64,000 nt of DNA from Daldinia sp. FL1419. Its lineage: Eukaryota > Ascomycota > Sordariomycetes > Xylariales > Hypoxylaceae. This document shows positions 32,994 through 43,654 of the stretch, piece after piece. A program made the translations under genes and the position numbers. The number at the start of each line of letters is the position of its first letter. Within the stretch, counting starts at the first letter, position 1. Where the stretch lies: assembly GCA_025201765.1 (NCBI GenBank), contig MU623376.1:216031-280030 (forward strand), read 5' to 3'. Under the pieces are notes generated by a model, which had not been told where the DNA came from, did no database searches, and was given only the letters and a program-made list of their open reading frames with translations.

Positions 32994-35900
32994 TCTTTGG
33001 ATGGACGTGGTCAATATTTCGATACGGGTATGTGTAGGATACGCGAGGAGGTTCTCTCGTTGTCCCTACGGTCCCCGTTATGGTTTACATAGGGAAAAGG
33101 CATAAGTCTTTTTCATCGGTATATTGAAGATTATGTCTGTGTGGGTATATATAAGCAATGCCTTCCTTATAGTATAGCTCTTACGAAATTAGAGAGCAAA
33201 GATGGCGGGGCTATAATGTGTCCGCTTATTCATTTAGATATCCAACGTTGATCTTTTCGAAGTCTATCTTTGAAAGTATCTGGCGTATTCTGCCACTGCT
33301 GGGAGACTAATACTAAAGGGCTTGATAAAATCTCTTATTCTTCATAAATCACTCCTCCGTGAAGCGAAGTTGTATTACAAGTTACCTAGGTAGGCATATA
33401 ATCATTTACCATAGATACTTGACGGTATAGCCGCCATCCGTCACGCTATACTTCCCTTGCCTGCCAGAGTGTCTGGTCCCCTAGTGTTCACGACCATAAT
33501 TCACGACCATAATAATACACCCAACCGCGCCAACTATGAGTGAGATCCTTAATATGGACCGTAGTTATGTTGGCGTAAGCGATATTTCATGTCTTATCGA
33601 GTAATTCGAGTTTCGGAAATACCAGGTGTAACGTCGATACTTTCGCGAAACACGGGAAGATTCTGTGGGCATGGAGGTAAGGACTGCTGCAAGTAACTAG
33701 GTACCTAGGAAAGACGTATGCACATCATCCGAGTAGTTCAAATTGTACTGAATCAGGGGACCTGAGTCTCGGTTCAGACATCGATTCCTTTTGGATGCTT
33801 TATGGTCCCGAAACAGTGGGCTGGGATAAGGTGCGCAAAGCCTCGGCAATAAATCCGAACGAATGCGATACATCCAGAAGTCGACCGCTTCTAAATTTAA
33901 TGAAATAATATGTATAGGTAGCTCCCGAGTGGATGAACTACGTGTTTACCTAAATTTCACATTTGATTTCCTGCCCTAGGAAGTATAACGTTTTATCAGC
34001 CAATAATATCACGTAGGCTCGGGACTATCTGCCACAAACGGAAACGTCTTGGTGTTGGAACTAGGAGAGAGTGCTTGCCTCCAAGGACAAGGTTTGGGGT
34101 TGCTGTTAACTAGTATTCGAGATACCCTGAAACCCACGTTTTCTTGTGGCCCACTTACGGTGCCCTAGTGTCCTGTACCTGCCCCTAAGAGGCGTGGCTT
34201 TTAGCGCATTTTTACCGCCTTTAGATACTAATGCAAAAGAAAGGTATTGTACAGTTAGGTACCTAGGTACTCATCCTAGGGACATGACCTCTAAATTAAA
34301 CACAATCAGAAAACAATATATGTAGGCCATCTATACCCGTTATGACCTCATTGACAGACTCGGAAACTCGGGCTCGCGTCGTTCGCTGAATTAGTGCCCT
34401 TCTCTAAGAGTGGCGGGAAGATTCGTCTATCTGCAATATTCCATACATATTGGAGTAGGTAACCTTGAGCACGTAGCTGGACAACTCATTTGGTGACCGA
34501 GGCTCGCGGTTGTCGACCAGTACGCTCAGTAAGATTCGAGTTCTGGTTGGCTCGAGCTCCCCGAGTCGGCAGCATCTAGCCTCGATGCATTCCATTAAAA
34601 ATACGAGAGCTTCTCGCTATTGGATCAGGACTACAGGATGCGTCATGTAGCGTAGCAAACAATTGTCTACACTTTCTATTCTGTCCGATCGACACGTTCA
34701 TTCGCCCTTAAAGGTTCTTAAGTGCGAGGGGTTATCGACTGGCGCTGAGAGACGCCTAATGGTCGAAAGGTGTTACTCCGAGCGCGATAGTTCTGATACT
34801 TTCTCGTCTCGCAGCCTCGTCTACGTGTTCAGGTTTTGGGAGACGGCTAGAGGCTTTCGAATCATCCCTGGCCGCCTAGGTAGTCGTCCCGGAATGAGAG
34901 CTGATCAACGCAAGGGTCCCCTCTCTACCTGCCTTATGCCAGGTATCCAATCCCAATCACCGCAAGGCATAAGTTAGATTCGGCACGGAAATAAGGAAAT
35001 AGTTGAGCAAGGAGACCTGATCGGGTCGCCAAATTTAACCAACATATACGCCAAGACACCTTGGGGTGTTTGTTTTGGTGGCGTTCACCTCAACTCCTAC
35101 AAGGCCATTTACCAGTGCATGAAAGGCTTACTAGGTGTCAAAACCCCTTGCAGTTATCATATCTAATAGGAAAACAAATCCCTTCTTCGATCCTGAGTTG
35201 CACTTCTACGCGCACGTTATCTCGTCTAGTTACATTATCGGTGAGTAACTTGGTCCTACGAAAAAGTACGGCCTGCTTGGCAATACGAGCTATAGAGGTG
35301 TAGTATGAATGATGGTATTATTGCAGTTGTAGCCTCCAGTCCCGTTTCTTTTCTATGCCCCCATTCTCGCTGTCGTCTGAATCTAGACCGAGTATAAAGT
35401 GGTAATGTAAGGTATATATGTACCTAGGCAGGCGACATTCCTTCAGGTACCTAGCATCAGTGGGTAGTATTTCCGTCATATGGGCGTAGTCCAGCTGCTT
35501 ATATTCATCTGCACCGCGGTTTATAAGCTGACTAGCAAAGCTCTAATGACCATATCAAGCGAGCCGTGCAGGCAAGCTCTAAGACAGCCCTAAATTTCCA
35601 ATAAACCATGAGATATTATTTCATGGGTTGACCAGTACGTTGGGTATGGCTTGAGACGTTAGTTGGAACCTTGTATGTAAGTATGTAAAGAGTTCCTCGA
35701 CCTGTTTGCTTAATGTGTTTACATTATCCCGTGAGACACTATATAATTATCCAACCTTCTAGTATGCAATCCATACGAGCAAATCTTTTAGAAGATAGCG
35801 TCTTCAACCATGTGATAAGGTTCGTATGCTTGTTTTCTCTGGCGTACCTATCTCCCGTACGAAGGCATCTCCTTGTAGATGTAACTGTGGGAGTACCTAA

Positions 35901-37249
35901 TCCCATCCTGACATACATACCTAGGTACCTAGGTATATCTATAGGTAGTTATATTTATGTGTGAGAGGTACCTACCTCTTATCTTTTGTAAATATAACAT
36001 TGAAATAATGCACATATACCTACCTACTATAAAGCTTAATGTGCCCCTAATTCAAGTCCTACTAAAAGGCTCTATGCTTACCTAGATACATGCCTAATAA
36101 GTAGGTAGATAGGTGGATGGGTAGGAGGTGGAAGGGCAGTCTCGGTGTATTACCCTAGGCATGTACGTACCTCCCTCTTGCTGTGCAAAGACCTATGTAT
36201 CCCATGAGATGATCATCGTTTTAATGAAATTATATTCATAGCTACATAATCCTAATCCATTACTAAGTCTATAGCCGAGAAGTATATACTTACTTCTTCA
36301 TACTTTCTAGGTAAGGTTGGCTAAGGCTGAGAATGCATCTTAAATATGCACCCATCCAATCTACGATTTCTCCTCGGATGCCTGACCCGTGTACACCAAA
36401 TTCTCTTCTCTCCTAGGTTATTCACTCTTGCTATGGCGCCGCACCTAGCCATACAGCTGATTTATATCTGACCGACGAGCAAAAAGGTCACGGGTACGCG
36501 CGTTTCTAAACCCGTTCGACTTCACTTCCATTCAAACACCTTTACTTGTTACCGTTACCCATATGTCTCCTAAGGGTGCTCGCTTTGGGTTCGCTCTTTT
36601 GGCAACTCAAATTGAATTCTTAATTCAACCTACATCCCGCATCCTCTCTTCTCCTTGCGAGTTTCATCTATCTTCGCCGGTACTTTAAGCACCTCCTACC
36701 ACGAAACGGTTCACTTGGAAAATTACCAAACACAGCAACTTCTGTTAGATAATCCATAAAGGGTAATAAAGAGTTCGCCGTTATCCGCCGAGATAGATAT
36801 CGATACATAAGAATATCGTTGATAACTCTGCTCGGAATAGGTACTGGCTGGCACCTTTATTTATATATATTTCCCCTTTTCGGACCTGAGGTGTCCGCCA
36901 ATCCCCCTGGTTGGAGTCTTCGCACCTGTGTTAAATTAAGTTTTCCCGCCTTTGCGTAGTCGAAACTATCAACATTCCAACTTATCGATATACAGGACAA
37001 CCTTCTGTACATAGTCACGGCATCAACCTCCATAATCCCACTTCGATTTTCAAGTCGCTCCGTATACCTATGGCGGGGGCGCTTTGACCCCTAGTCGGCT
37101 TCTCACGCAAGTTGGATACGTATCTGGGCCTTAAACTCATACCAAGCGCGGCGTCAGATATACAGCGCTCAACTTCGCACTGGTGCAAAACTAATGCAAC
37201 TGTCTCTTACCCACCAATCAAGCTCTCTGAGTGCGTTACAGTCGCTGCT
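32994..37249. other. 4.3 kb intergenic region
   Basis: Long non-coding DNA between two plus-strand genes. It carries many TACCTAGGTA-type words (33385, 33700, 34257, 35420, 35917-35936, 36000-36170). Several 60-105-codon open stretches exist but none looks like a known protein. The last kilobase may be the promoter and leader of the receptor gene. Confidence 0.5.
35917..35936. repeat. 20-bp perfect palindrome of the TACCTAGGTA type
   Basis: ATACCTAGGTACCTAGGTAT is identical to its reverse complement. It is another member of the dispersed intergenic motif. Confidence 0.9.
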
Positions 37250-38947
37250 ATGGACGGAACGATACACAGCGATCCTGATGGAGCAGGTCGGACTATACCC
37301 CCCACAGAGTTTACCAGTAATCATATCGAAACCATTGTCATATTTGAGAGAGTCGGAGCCGCATTATCTGTCACGGGGGTTCTTCTCATTTTTGTTGCTT
37401 ATGCTATCTTTAAAAAGCTTCGAACTGTACCGAATACCTTCATTCTCTTTGCGTCTTTCGCGAACTTAGGGGCAAGCATTGCCTGCTTGATAGGATATTC
37501 AGGGGTGTTAGCAGGGTCGACGAGCCGCCTATGCCAGGCTCAGGCTTTCATGTTTGAACTGTGAGTCCAAAAGGAAACCTCCTCTCCCCGGAACCATGAG
37601 TGGAGAGGGCGAAACGTTGATGGACTGTGGTTAACGCACGCTAGATTTATGCAATCGGATCCATGGTGGTCCTTTGCTATGGCTGTCAACGTATACATGG
37701 TATTCTTCTTCTCCGCCAACCCTAAAAGCTTTCTCCGATATTGGTGGGCATATTTCCTGGTTTGCTATGGGGTACCCTTTATTCCGGCACTATGGCTACT
37801 CGTTGTACGGGGGAGTGATGGGCAGATTGTATACGGCGATGCGACAGTAAGTGATGGCCCAGTCTGGATCTCTCCTATAATTATATTGTACTTAAGTAGT
37901 CATCATACTAACACAGAATCCAGATATGGTGTTGGATAGATAAGGACTGGTCCAACCTGCGTATTTACACGTATTATCTCCCAATCTGGGTTTGCATTAT
38001 CCTCTCAACCGTGATATATGCGGCTGTTGGCTACCATGTCTTCAAGCAACGTAATCAGCTGCGTAACCTGTCTCTTACTAACCCTGCCCATGACCCTCCA
38101 GCACCACGCGACTCAGGGGAAAAGGTGAGTTGTTCAGTTGGCGCGCACATATTTCTAGTAGTTATAATGAGATTGGCTAAATGCTTAACAGACTCTCTTC
38201 ACGAATGCCGCTGTTATGGGTAGTATCAACCGAGAGGTTGTACAGATGACAACGGTAAACTCCACTGTCACATACTCTATTGATGGACCGTCGTCGACCG
38301 CTGTTGCGCCTACTAATTGGTTTGATGGACCGTTGGACGATAAGAATAATATGGATGGCCCTTCGACGCTCATATCCTCACAACATCCGTACCATACCAC
38401 GATCACACGTATTACCGCGGATCCCCCACCGGAAGAAAGCCTTTGGGCACGTATCCGAGGCAACTTTCAGCGTTGGTGCAACAGATTTAATCATATGGAT
38501 CCGATCAAGTTGGCGTACCTACGTACGTCTTTCGTCTTCGCGATTAGTGTATTTGTGACGTGGACGCCGAGCAGTATCAACCGCGTGCATGACCTCATAT
38601 ACGCTGAGAGCGCTAGTTTCGCACTGAACCTAGGGAGCGCGGTTGTGCTGCCTCTCCAAGGTGTCTGGAATGCTATCATATTCTTTTCGACTACTTGGCG
38701 ATCCTTGCGTCAGGAAATCAGAGCACGCCTCGATTCGCGTAAAGGACTACCCCGAGGACACCACGACGCGGTGGCCGTGCGCAATGAGCGTGAACGCGAA
38801 CGAGCTTTGGAGTTGTCGAGGCGCAAGACCCAGGGCCATACAGATGATGCTGGAAGTGATCTCAGCGCCCCGGGATCGCTCGGTGGTAATGCTACAAGCG
38901 GCGGGATTGTTAGGGTCATGCGCGGCGGATCGCTTAATAGCATATAA
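37250..38947 (+). CDS. cAMP-receptor-like GPCR (Git3/CRL class)
   Basis: Four exons: 37250-37560, 37645-37846, 37924-38124 and 38192-38947. Product 489 residues. The start is the ATG at 37250. The frame extends upstream to about 37112 without another ATG. Exon 1 codes TM1 and TM2 (GAALSVTGVLLIFVAYAIF; NTFILFASFANLGASIAC) and the loop RLCQAQAFMF. Exons 2 and 3 give TM3-TM5 (WWSFAMAVNVYMVFFFSA, WAYFLVCYGVPFIPALWLL, YYLPIWVCIILSTVIYAAVGYHVF). A long cytoplasmic loop (about 258-395) contains repeated D-G-P-S/L words and PPPEESLW. TM6 and TM7 are AYLRTSFVFAISVFVTWTPSSINR and the last hydrophobic segment (about 420-447). A charged tail is rich in RERERALELSRRK. Class-V fungal receptors of this kind couple to G-alpha proteins in nutrient or cAMP signalling. 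The ligand is unknown. Confidence 0.88.
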
Positions 38948-40061
38948 CCCTGGGGGCAGGATAAAGTGCCTCCAGGTTATGGCTAGGCTGATGGGAATTC
39001 GCCAAGGAGGAGTAGAGGGGGTAATATCAAACACCTACCAAGCTTATGCTTACTTACCCGGTGGTGATGGTAGTCTAGACGGTTGATTGCCGATTTGTTG
39101 GCTAAGAGGTGCGTACATAAGTCGGTTAGCTCTTCCTCGAGAATCATTTTCGCTTCTTGGTCTGGTTTGGGACTTGATGATTTGGATGGAAGTGCCTATC
39201 TAGGTAGTTGGCTAGGACAAGTCTACATGGAACCCTTACCTTGGTGTAAGGTATACTGTTGTACGTTAGCTCTTCGAGGCGGCATTGGATACAAGTAGTC
39301 AACCAGACTTATTAGCAGTACTTGTGCTTATCTCTAAGTGTTGCTAGAATACTGATATCGTCGAGCACCTGATTTAGCTTATAGCACTGTTGTGTATCCC
39401 GCTTTGGACCTCACCCTCTACTGGTCTAGAATCAAGCCCAGCGATTGCTCGGCGAGTTGGTCGCATGGCGTGTGAATTAGAAATCACGGCTGACGATCAC
39501 ATGGTTGCGTTATACCTTGTCCTACCCTTATACGAAGCGGTTCATGGGGGTCGGTGCGACAGGTCACTATCGGGAATAGACCACTTAGTGGTAAAATGAG
39601 TCGTTGCTCGTTTTCGTGTTAATTGCCCCCTGAGATTATACGGTAAAGTAAACATTCCACACTTTTGCGATATTTAGGTACCTAGGCAAGCATCCTGATT
39701 GGCATTATTATTCTAATACTTATCCTTTCTAGATAAGGTTAATAAGACTAGAGCTTGCCTTGCCCTAGGGGTGTGATTGAGAGTGCATTATGGTAACACG
39801 ATGTGAACCTTAAGAGAGACATATGGAAGTAATATGAGTTGCTGGGGAACAAACACGCAGTAGTGTGCTGTAATTAGGTACCTGTTTGGCGTGCTGTTAT
39901 GGAATGGACTAATTTGAAGACGTTAGTTATAGATGTTGTAGCACTTAAATTTAGCTACAGGTATTTAGCGCCGTCTTTCCCTGTAAAACAGAGAGGTCTT
40001 AGTTCATCGGCCAGGATAGACGCTGTAAGTCACGTTTCCAACGTTCTGCTACCTAGGTATT
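38948..40061. other. intergenic between convergent genes
   Basis: 1.1 kb. No supportable gene. Several open stretches in three frames overlap the 3' end of the receptor. TACCTAGG words appear at about 39678 and 40050. Confidence 0.5.
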
Positions 40062-40178
40062 TACCCAGGTAGGTATTATACCTAGGTAGGTATTGTACCT
40101 AGGTAGGTATTGTACCTAGGTAGGTATTGTACCTAGGTAGGTATTGTACCTAGGTAGGTATTGTACCTAGGTAGGTAC
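40062..40178. repeat. tandem array of a 17-bp unit built on TACCTAGGTA
   Basis: About seven copies of TACCTAGGTAGGTATTG. The first copy (40062-40078) differs at two positions. Five copies at 40079-40163 are identical, and the last (from 40164) is cut after about 15 bases. Each unit contains the palindrome TACCTAGGTA. The array lies 48 bp beyond the stop codon of the four-domain gene, so it falls in its 3' flank or 3' UTR. Confidence 0.95.
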
Positions 40179-40225
40179 CTACAGTTTCTACCCATCGTCG
40201 TCTGCACCTCGTTTATCTTTTCTTC

Positions 40226-43200
40226 TCACATACCATCATAAACTAGAAGATTTTGAATATTGACTTTCCCAAACCCATGCTGACGTAGCTTTTCCCGGCC
40301 ACGATGTTTAGGGAACTCGGCTACGACCATGACGCTGATATCCTCTGCACTGATGCCGGCTTTATCTAATAATCGTAATATCGCAAGAAGCGTCTCGCCC
40401 GTAGCAAGCACATCGTCTACTACCACTACGGACGCACCCTTAGGGATCACGTCTCGTTCTAACTCGATCATTTTCTCGGTAGTACTACTGGCTGTTGAAG
40501 TCGAAATATGCGATGAGGACTTGGCAACGGCGATGGTGGGTGGTGGAAGCTTTCCAGCTTCGCGAATTAACGTGAGAGGCGAATTGACCTGCGCTGCTAA
40601 TGCCGATGCGAAGATGAAACCTCCGGCCTCGCAACTCACTATCGTGGATATATGAGTCCAATTACCGACGAAGTGCGTTTGCAGCAGTGACACGCATAAA
40701 GTTAACCCACCGGGCTGCTGAGAGATGTCGAGTACGTGCCGGAATTCGATGCCTTGGCGTGGAAAGTCGGGTATTAGGCGCACCATATCTGCCAGACGGT
40801 GTAGATCCTGGTGAAAGAATTGGAGCAAGGAACATTCTGCAAACTGTTTTATAATCTCGGTCCCGATTTTATTATTATTGAAGACGAAATTGGGGCGATG
40901 ATTGAGTTTGCTATCACCATTGTTGTCGCCTCTACCTTGGCTCGCTCCTCGGGCCAGTCGTGTTTCATCGCTGGCTTGGACGTGAACTTCGAGTAGTTTG
41001 CTTCCTGGCACCAAATATGATAACGTTGCGACGGGCGCTTCTTCCCTCATCCCAGTGATTATAAGCATATCCACGTCTTCTGCATCCTGAACCACGCTCA
41101 AAAAATGCTCTTCTGGCAGCCGAGGTCGCTGTCGTACCTGGGTTTTCCAAAACTCCGTCAATGCTGGCCGATGTTGTTCTTTGTAGGCACGGTCTACAAG
41201 TAGGCGTTCAAGGTCAGCGCCACTCGCTACTACATATTCCCGTTTAGTCACGTCGCTAATGCTAACTACACACGCAGTTAGGCCTGCACCGCTAAGCGTC
41301 GAGACCCAGACGCTGGCACAATAGTCCTTACCAGCGCAGCTTTCGCCCGTCACAATTACGATGAGAGGAGGTTCCCTCGGCGCTTTCGGGAGTGGACAGG
41401 CATGCGCTAACACATTACACGGATCTAAACTTTGCTTCAGACGGGCTAAGCGCAACTGATTCGGCCCAAATGCCTTGGCGGCAAGGGCAGCATCTCGGGG
41501 GTCCGGTCCAAGGTCAGCACCGTAAGCCCCGGTACTGAAAGGCATCAAGTCCCCAACAACGCTGTAAACCCATTGCACTACGGCCTGATGAGTTTCGGTA
41601 TTATCTTGGTACCGGGGCCAGACTCCAGTCACTATGCAGGCAAAGTTCCAATCTCTACATCCAAAGGCGGTCGCATCGCCTGCAATATCACTGACTGCCC
41701 CGCCACCTTGTAGTAAATGGACATAACAAAGTGGCTCAGGTCGTTTTGTAATGGCCGTCGTTAGAGTGTCGACGACATCTGCCGCTCCTATATCTTTCAG
41801 GAACAAGCACCGCTTAAACGAGGAGGTTTTTCCACGGCCGTGCCCATAGTGCATCTTCGACATGTACATTTCCATATCGAATAGATCGACGCCATTCGCT
41901 GCCTTGCATTCTTCTCCCGCTCCAAATATTTCATCGATAGTTTCGATAGCAGGCGAACGGGTGTCTAGATCATTCGTAGATGTAGAAGATTCGAACAAGG
42001 TTATACCGAGATGTAGCCGCCTGGCATCCCAATACAAAAACGCGTCCGCAGAACAATTCCGAGGGAGTTTAGCAGCGATTCTGTTATAATCGTTAAGCGT
42101 ATGTTGTGTTTGGAGACTTTCTTTCAGCGGGAATATCCAGGTCTTAGTCAGGTACATAGGATCTGTGTAGGGCGTGAAAGTCACACTTATAACGATGCCG
42201 AAGTTGGTACCAGCGCCTTTTATAGCCCATAAGAGATCGGCCTCGTTTCCCGGGCGCACGGCACCGGTTGGCCGGACTTGGTTTGGCACGTAACCAATAC
42301 ACAGCACTTGGCCAGACTTAATGCTGACCATCACGGCGCCGATGATTGCATCGCACGCAAGCCCATATCGTCTAGATAGGTGTCCAATACCGCCTTGTAA
42401 CCATAGTCCTGCACCCACGCTCGGGCGAGCTCCCAGGGGTACTGTAAAACCTGCTGCCATTGCCTTCTGGATGATATCTCCCGTCTTACAGCCCGCCTCG
42501 GCGACGACTACATGACCAAGACCTGAGGAAGTGTATTTCTTAGCCTCCTTGTCTGCGATAACATGCACTCCGTCAAAGGCACCCATGTCAACTGAAACTA
42601 CGCTGGGCCAAAGACAATGGCCGCTGTGCCCCCCACCAAGGACGGTGAGGCTAACGCCGTTTTTCAGTGCCCATTTAACGCAGTGCTGGACATGTTGGAT
42701 GTTTGTCGGTCGAATAATGGAGGTTGGGTGATGGAAGTTAGCCTCTCGATTCTTTACCATCGTATCCCTCTTGCCCGCCGGCACATGTGCTGTCAACTCC
42801 GCTAAAGCGGTCGCATGCCGGGTAAACGCTACCATAACGTTGGGTGAATTGAAGGCGAGACGGTCTCCTGAGGTTTCCTCTTGATGGCCCAGAGTACGGC
42901 ACAGCTTACGCCATTTGGCTCTAATGTCCGCATTTTGGGCGACGAATCCCGCGACAAAAGCAGCGAAGTGATCGATCACTTCATCCTTATTTGGAACGGT
43001 GATGACTCCAGAAGGATAATGAGCAATCCGATGGCATGCCAAGTCAGCTAGATCCAGGCTTTGGTCATGATGAAAAACTATCAGCATCCCACCCGATCGC
43101 TCGATAAGCATTCCTAACGCCTTTTTAATGAACTTATGGTGTGGTCGCATGCCGTACATACTATGGCAGAAAATTATGATGTCATATTTTATGTTGCCTT

Positions 43201-43654
43201 TGGTACCGGCCTCTGTGCAAGGTACAGTCTGGCTGTCTAAACTGAACGGGGTTTCGTGTATGTGAGGCAAATCCTCTAGGGAGGGAAACGGTTGCTCCGC
43301 ATCTGTAGTAGTACTAATCCATTCTTTCAACTTCCTACCGGACAAATTATTGGGTTCAAATGCATCGTATCTTCTAATCTTCCGTCTCAATTGACAAGGC
43401 AAATATCCGAGCACGCTCTTTGGGCCGGGGCCGATCTCCAGCACCGAGATATGAGCACGCAAGTCGAAGAGCGGGCGTAGTAGGCGAGATAACTGAGGTA
43501 TGATGAACTCTTGATACGTAGTCCATCTCGAACCTTGCATTAAAATATCGAAGGCAGCGCTATACTGTGCATCTGATAACCTCTGTGTCGTGGATGAAGT
43601 TATTTCCGTGACGCTCTGTCTAAGAGCCTTCTTCAGAGTCTCAATGTTCGCCAT
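40226..43654 (-). CDS. four-domain fusion: methyltransferase, FAD oxidase, P-loop kinase, phosphoribosyltransferase
   Basis: One uninterrupted frame of 1,142 residues from the ATG at 43654. The frame opens 69 bases earlier only with GTG. Domain 1 (about 20-290): SAM-methyltransferase-like, motif I VLEIGPGPKS at 71-80, then FCHSMYGM and GGMLIVFHHD. Domain 2 (about 300-755): BBE-like flavin oxidase with PCMH fold. The covalent FAD histidine is H343 in GGGHSGH. The second attachment cysteine of bicovalent enzymes appears replaced: GARPSVG at 408-414 where G-x-C-P-T-V-G is usual. The end is DPCNVL at 744-749. Domain 3 (about 762-940): P-loop kinase, GESCAGKD at 770-777, IITGMREE, and ASDETRLARG, like phosphomevalonate or nucleotide kinases. 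Domain 4 (about 950-1142): type I phosphoribosyltransferase, IPDFPRQGIEFR and PRPP loop VVVVDDVLATGET at 1076-1088, like adenine phosphoribosyltransferase. All four active sites look intact apart from the cysteine. The combination suggests a multifunctional enzyme for a modified nucleotide or purine-like metabolite. This function is inference. Confidence 0.88.
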   Translation of the reverse strand: MANIETLKKALRQSVTEITSSTTQRLSDAQYSAAFDILMQGSRWTTYQEFIIPQLSRLLRPLFDLRAHISVLEIGPGPKSVLGYLPCQLRRKIRRYDAFEPNNLSGRKLKEWISTTTDAEQPFPSLEDLPHIHETPFSLDSQTVPCTEAGTKGNIKYDIIIFCHSMYGMRPHHKFIKKALGMLIERSGGMLIVFHHDQSLDLADLACHRIAHYPSGVITVPNKDEVIDHFAAFVAGFVAQNADIRAKWRKLCRTLGHQEETSGDRLAFNSPNVMVAFTRHATALAELTAHVPAGKRDTMVKNREANFHHPTSIIRPTNIQHVQHCVKWALKNGVSLTVLGGGHSGHCLWPSVVSVDMGAFDGVHVIADKEAKKYTSSGLGHVVVAEAGCKTGDIIQKAMAAGFTVPLGARPSVGAGLWLQGGIGHLSRRYGLACDAIIGAVMVSIKSGQVLCIGYVPNQVRPTGAVRPGNEADLLWAIKGAGTNFGIVISVTFTPYTDPMYLTKTWIFPLKESLQTQHTLNDYNRIAAKLPRNCSADAFLYWDARRLHLGITLFESSTSTNDLDTRSPAIETIDEIFGAGEECKAANGVDLFDMEMYMSKMHYGHGRGKTSSFKRCLFLKDIGAADVVDTLTTAITKRPEPLCYVHLLQGGGAVSDIAGDATAFGCRDWNFACIVTGVWPRYQDNTETHQAVVQWVYSVVGDLMPFSTGAYGADLGPDPRDAALAAKAFGPNQLRLARLKQSLDPCNVLAHACPLPKAPREPPLIVIVTGESCAGKDYCASVWVSTLSGAGLTACVVSISDVTKREYVVASGADLERLLVDRAYKEQHRPALTEFWKTQVRQRPRLPEEHFLSVVQDAEDVDMLIITGMREEAPVATLSYLVPGSKLLEVHVQASDETRLARGASQGRGDNNGDSKLNHRPNFVFNNNKIGTEIIKQFAECSLLQFFHQDLHRLADMVRLIPDFPRQGIEFRHVLDISQQPGGLTLCVSLLQTHFVGNWTHISTIVSCEAGGFIFASALAAQVNSPLTLIREAGKLPPPTIAVAKSSSHISTSTASSTTEKMIELERDVIPKGASVVVVDDVLATGETLLAILRLLDKAGISAEDISVMVVAEFPKHRGREKLRQHGFGKVNIQNLLVYDGM

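Noticed and set aside
34663..35303. Two 80-105-codon plus-strand open stretches
   Set aside because: Start codons are in poor context, there are no motifs, and the neighbouring frames are equally open.
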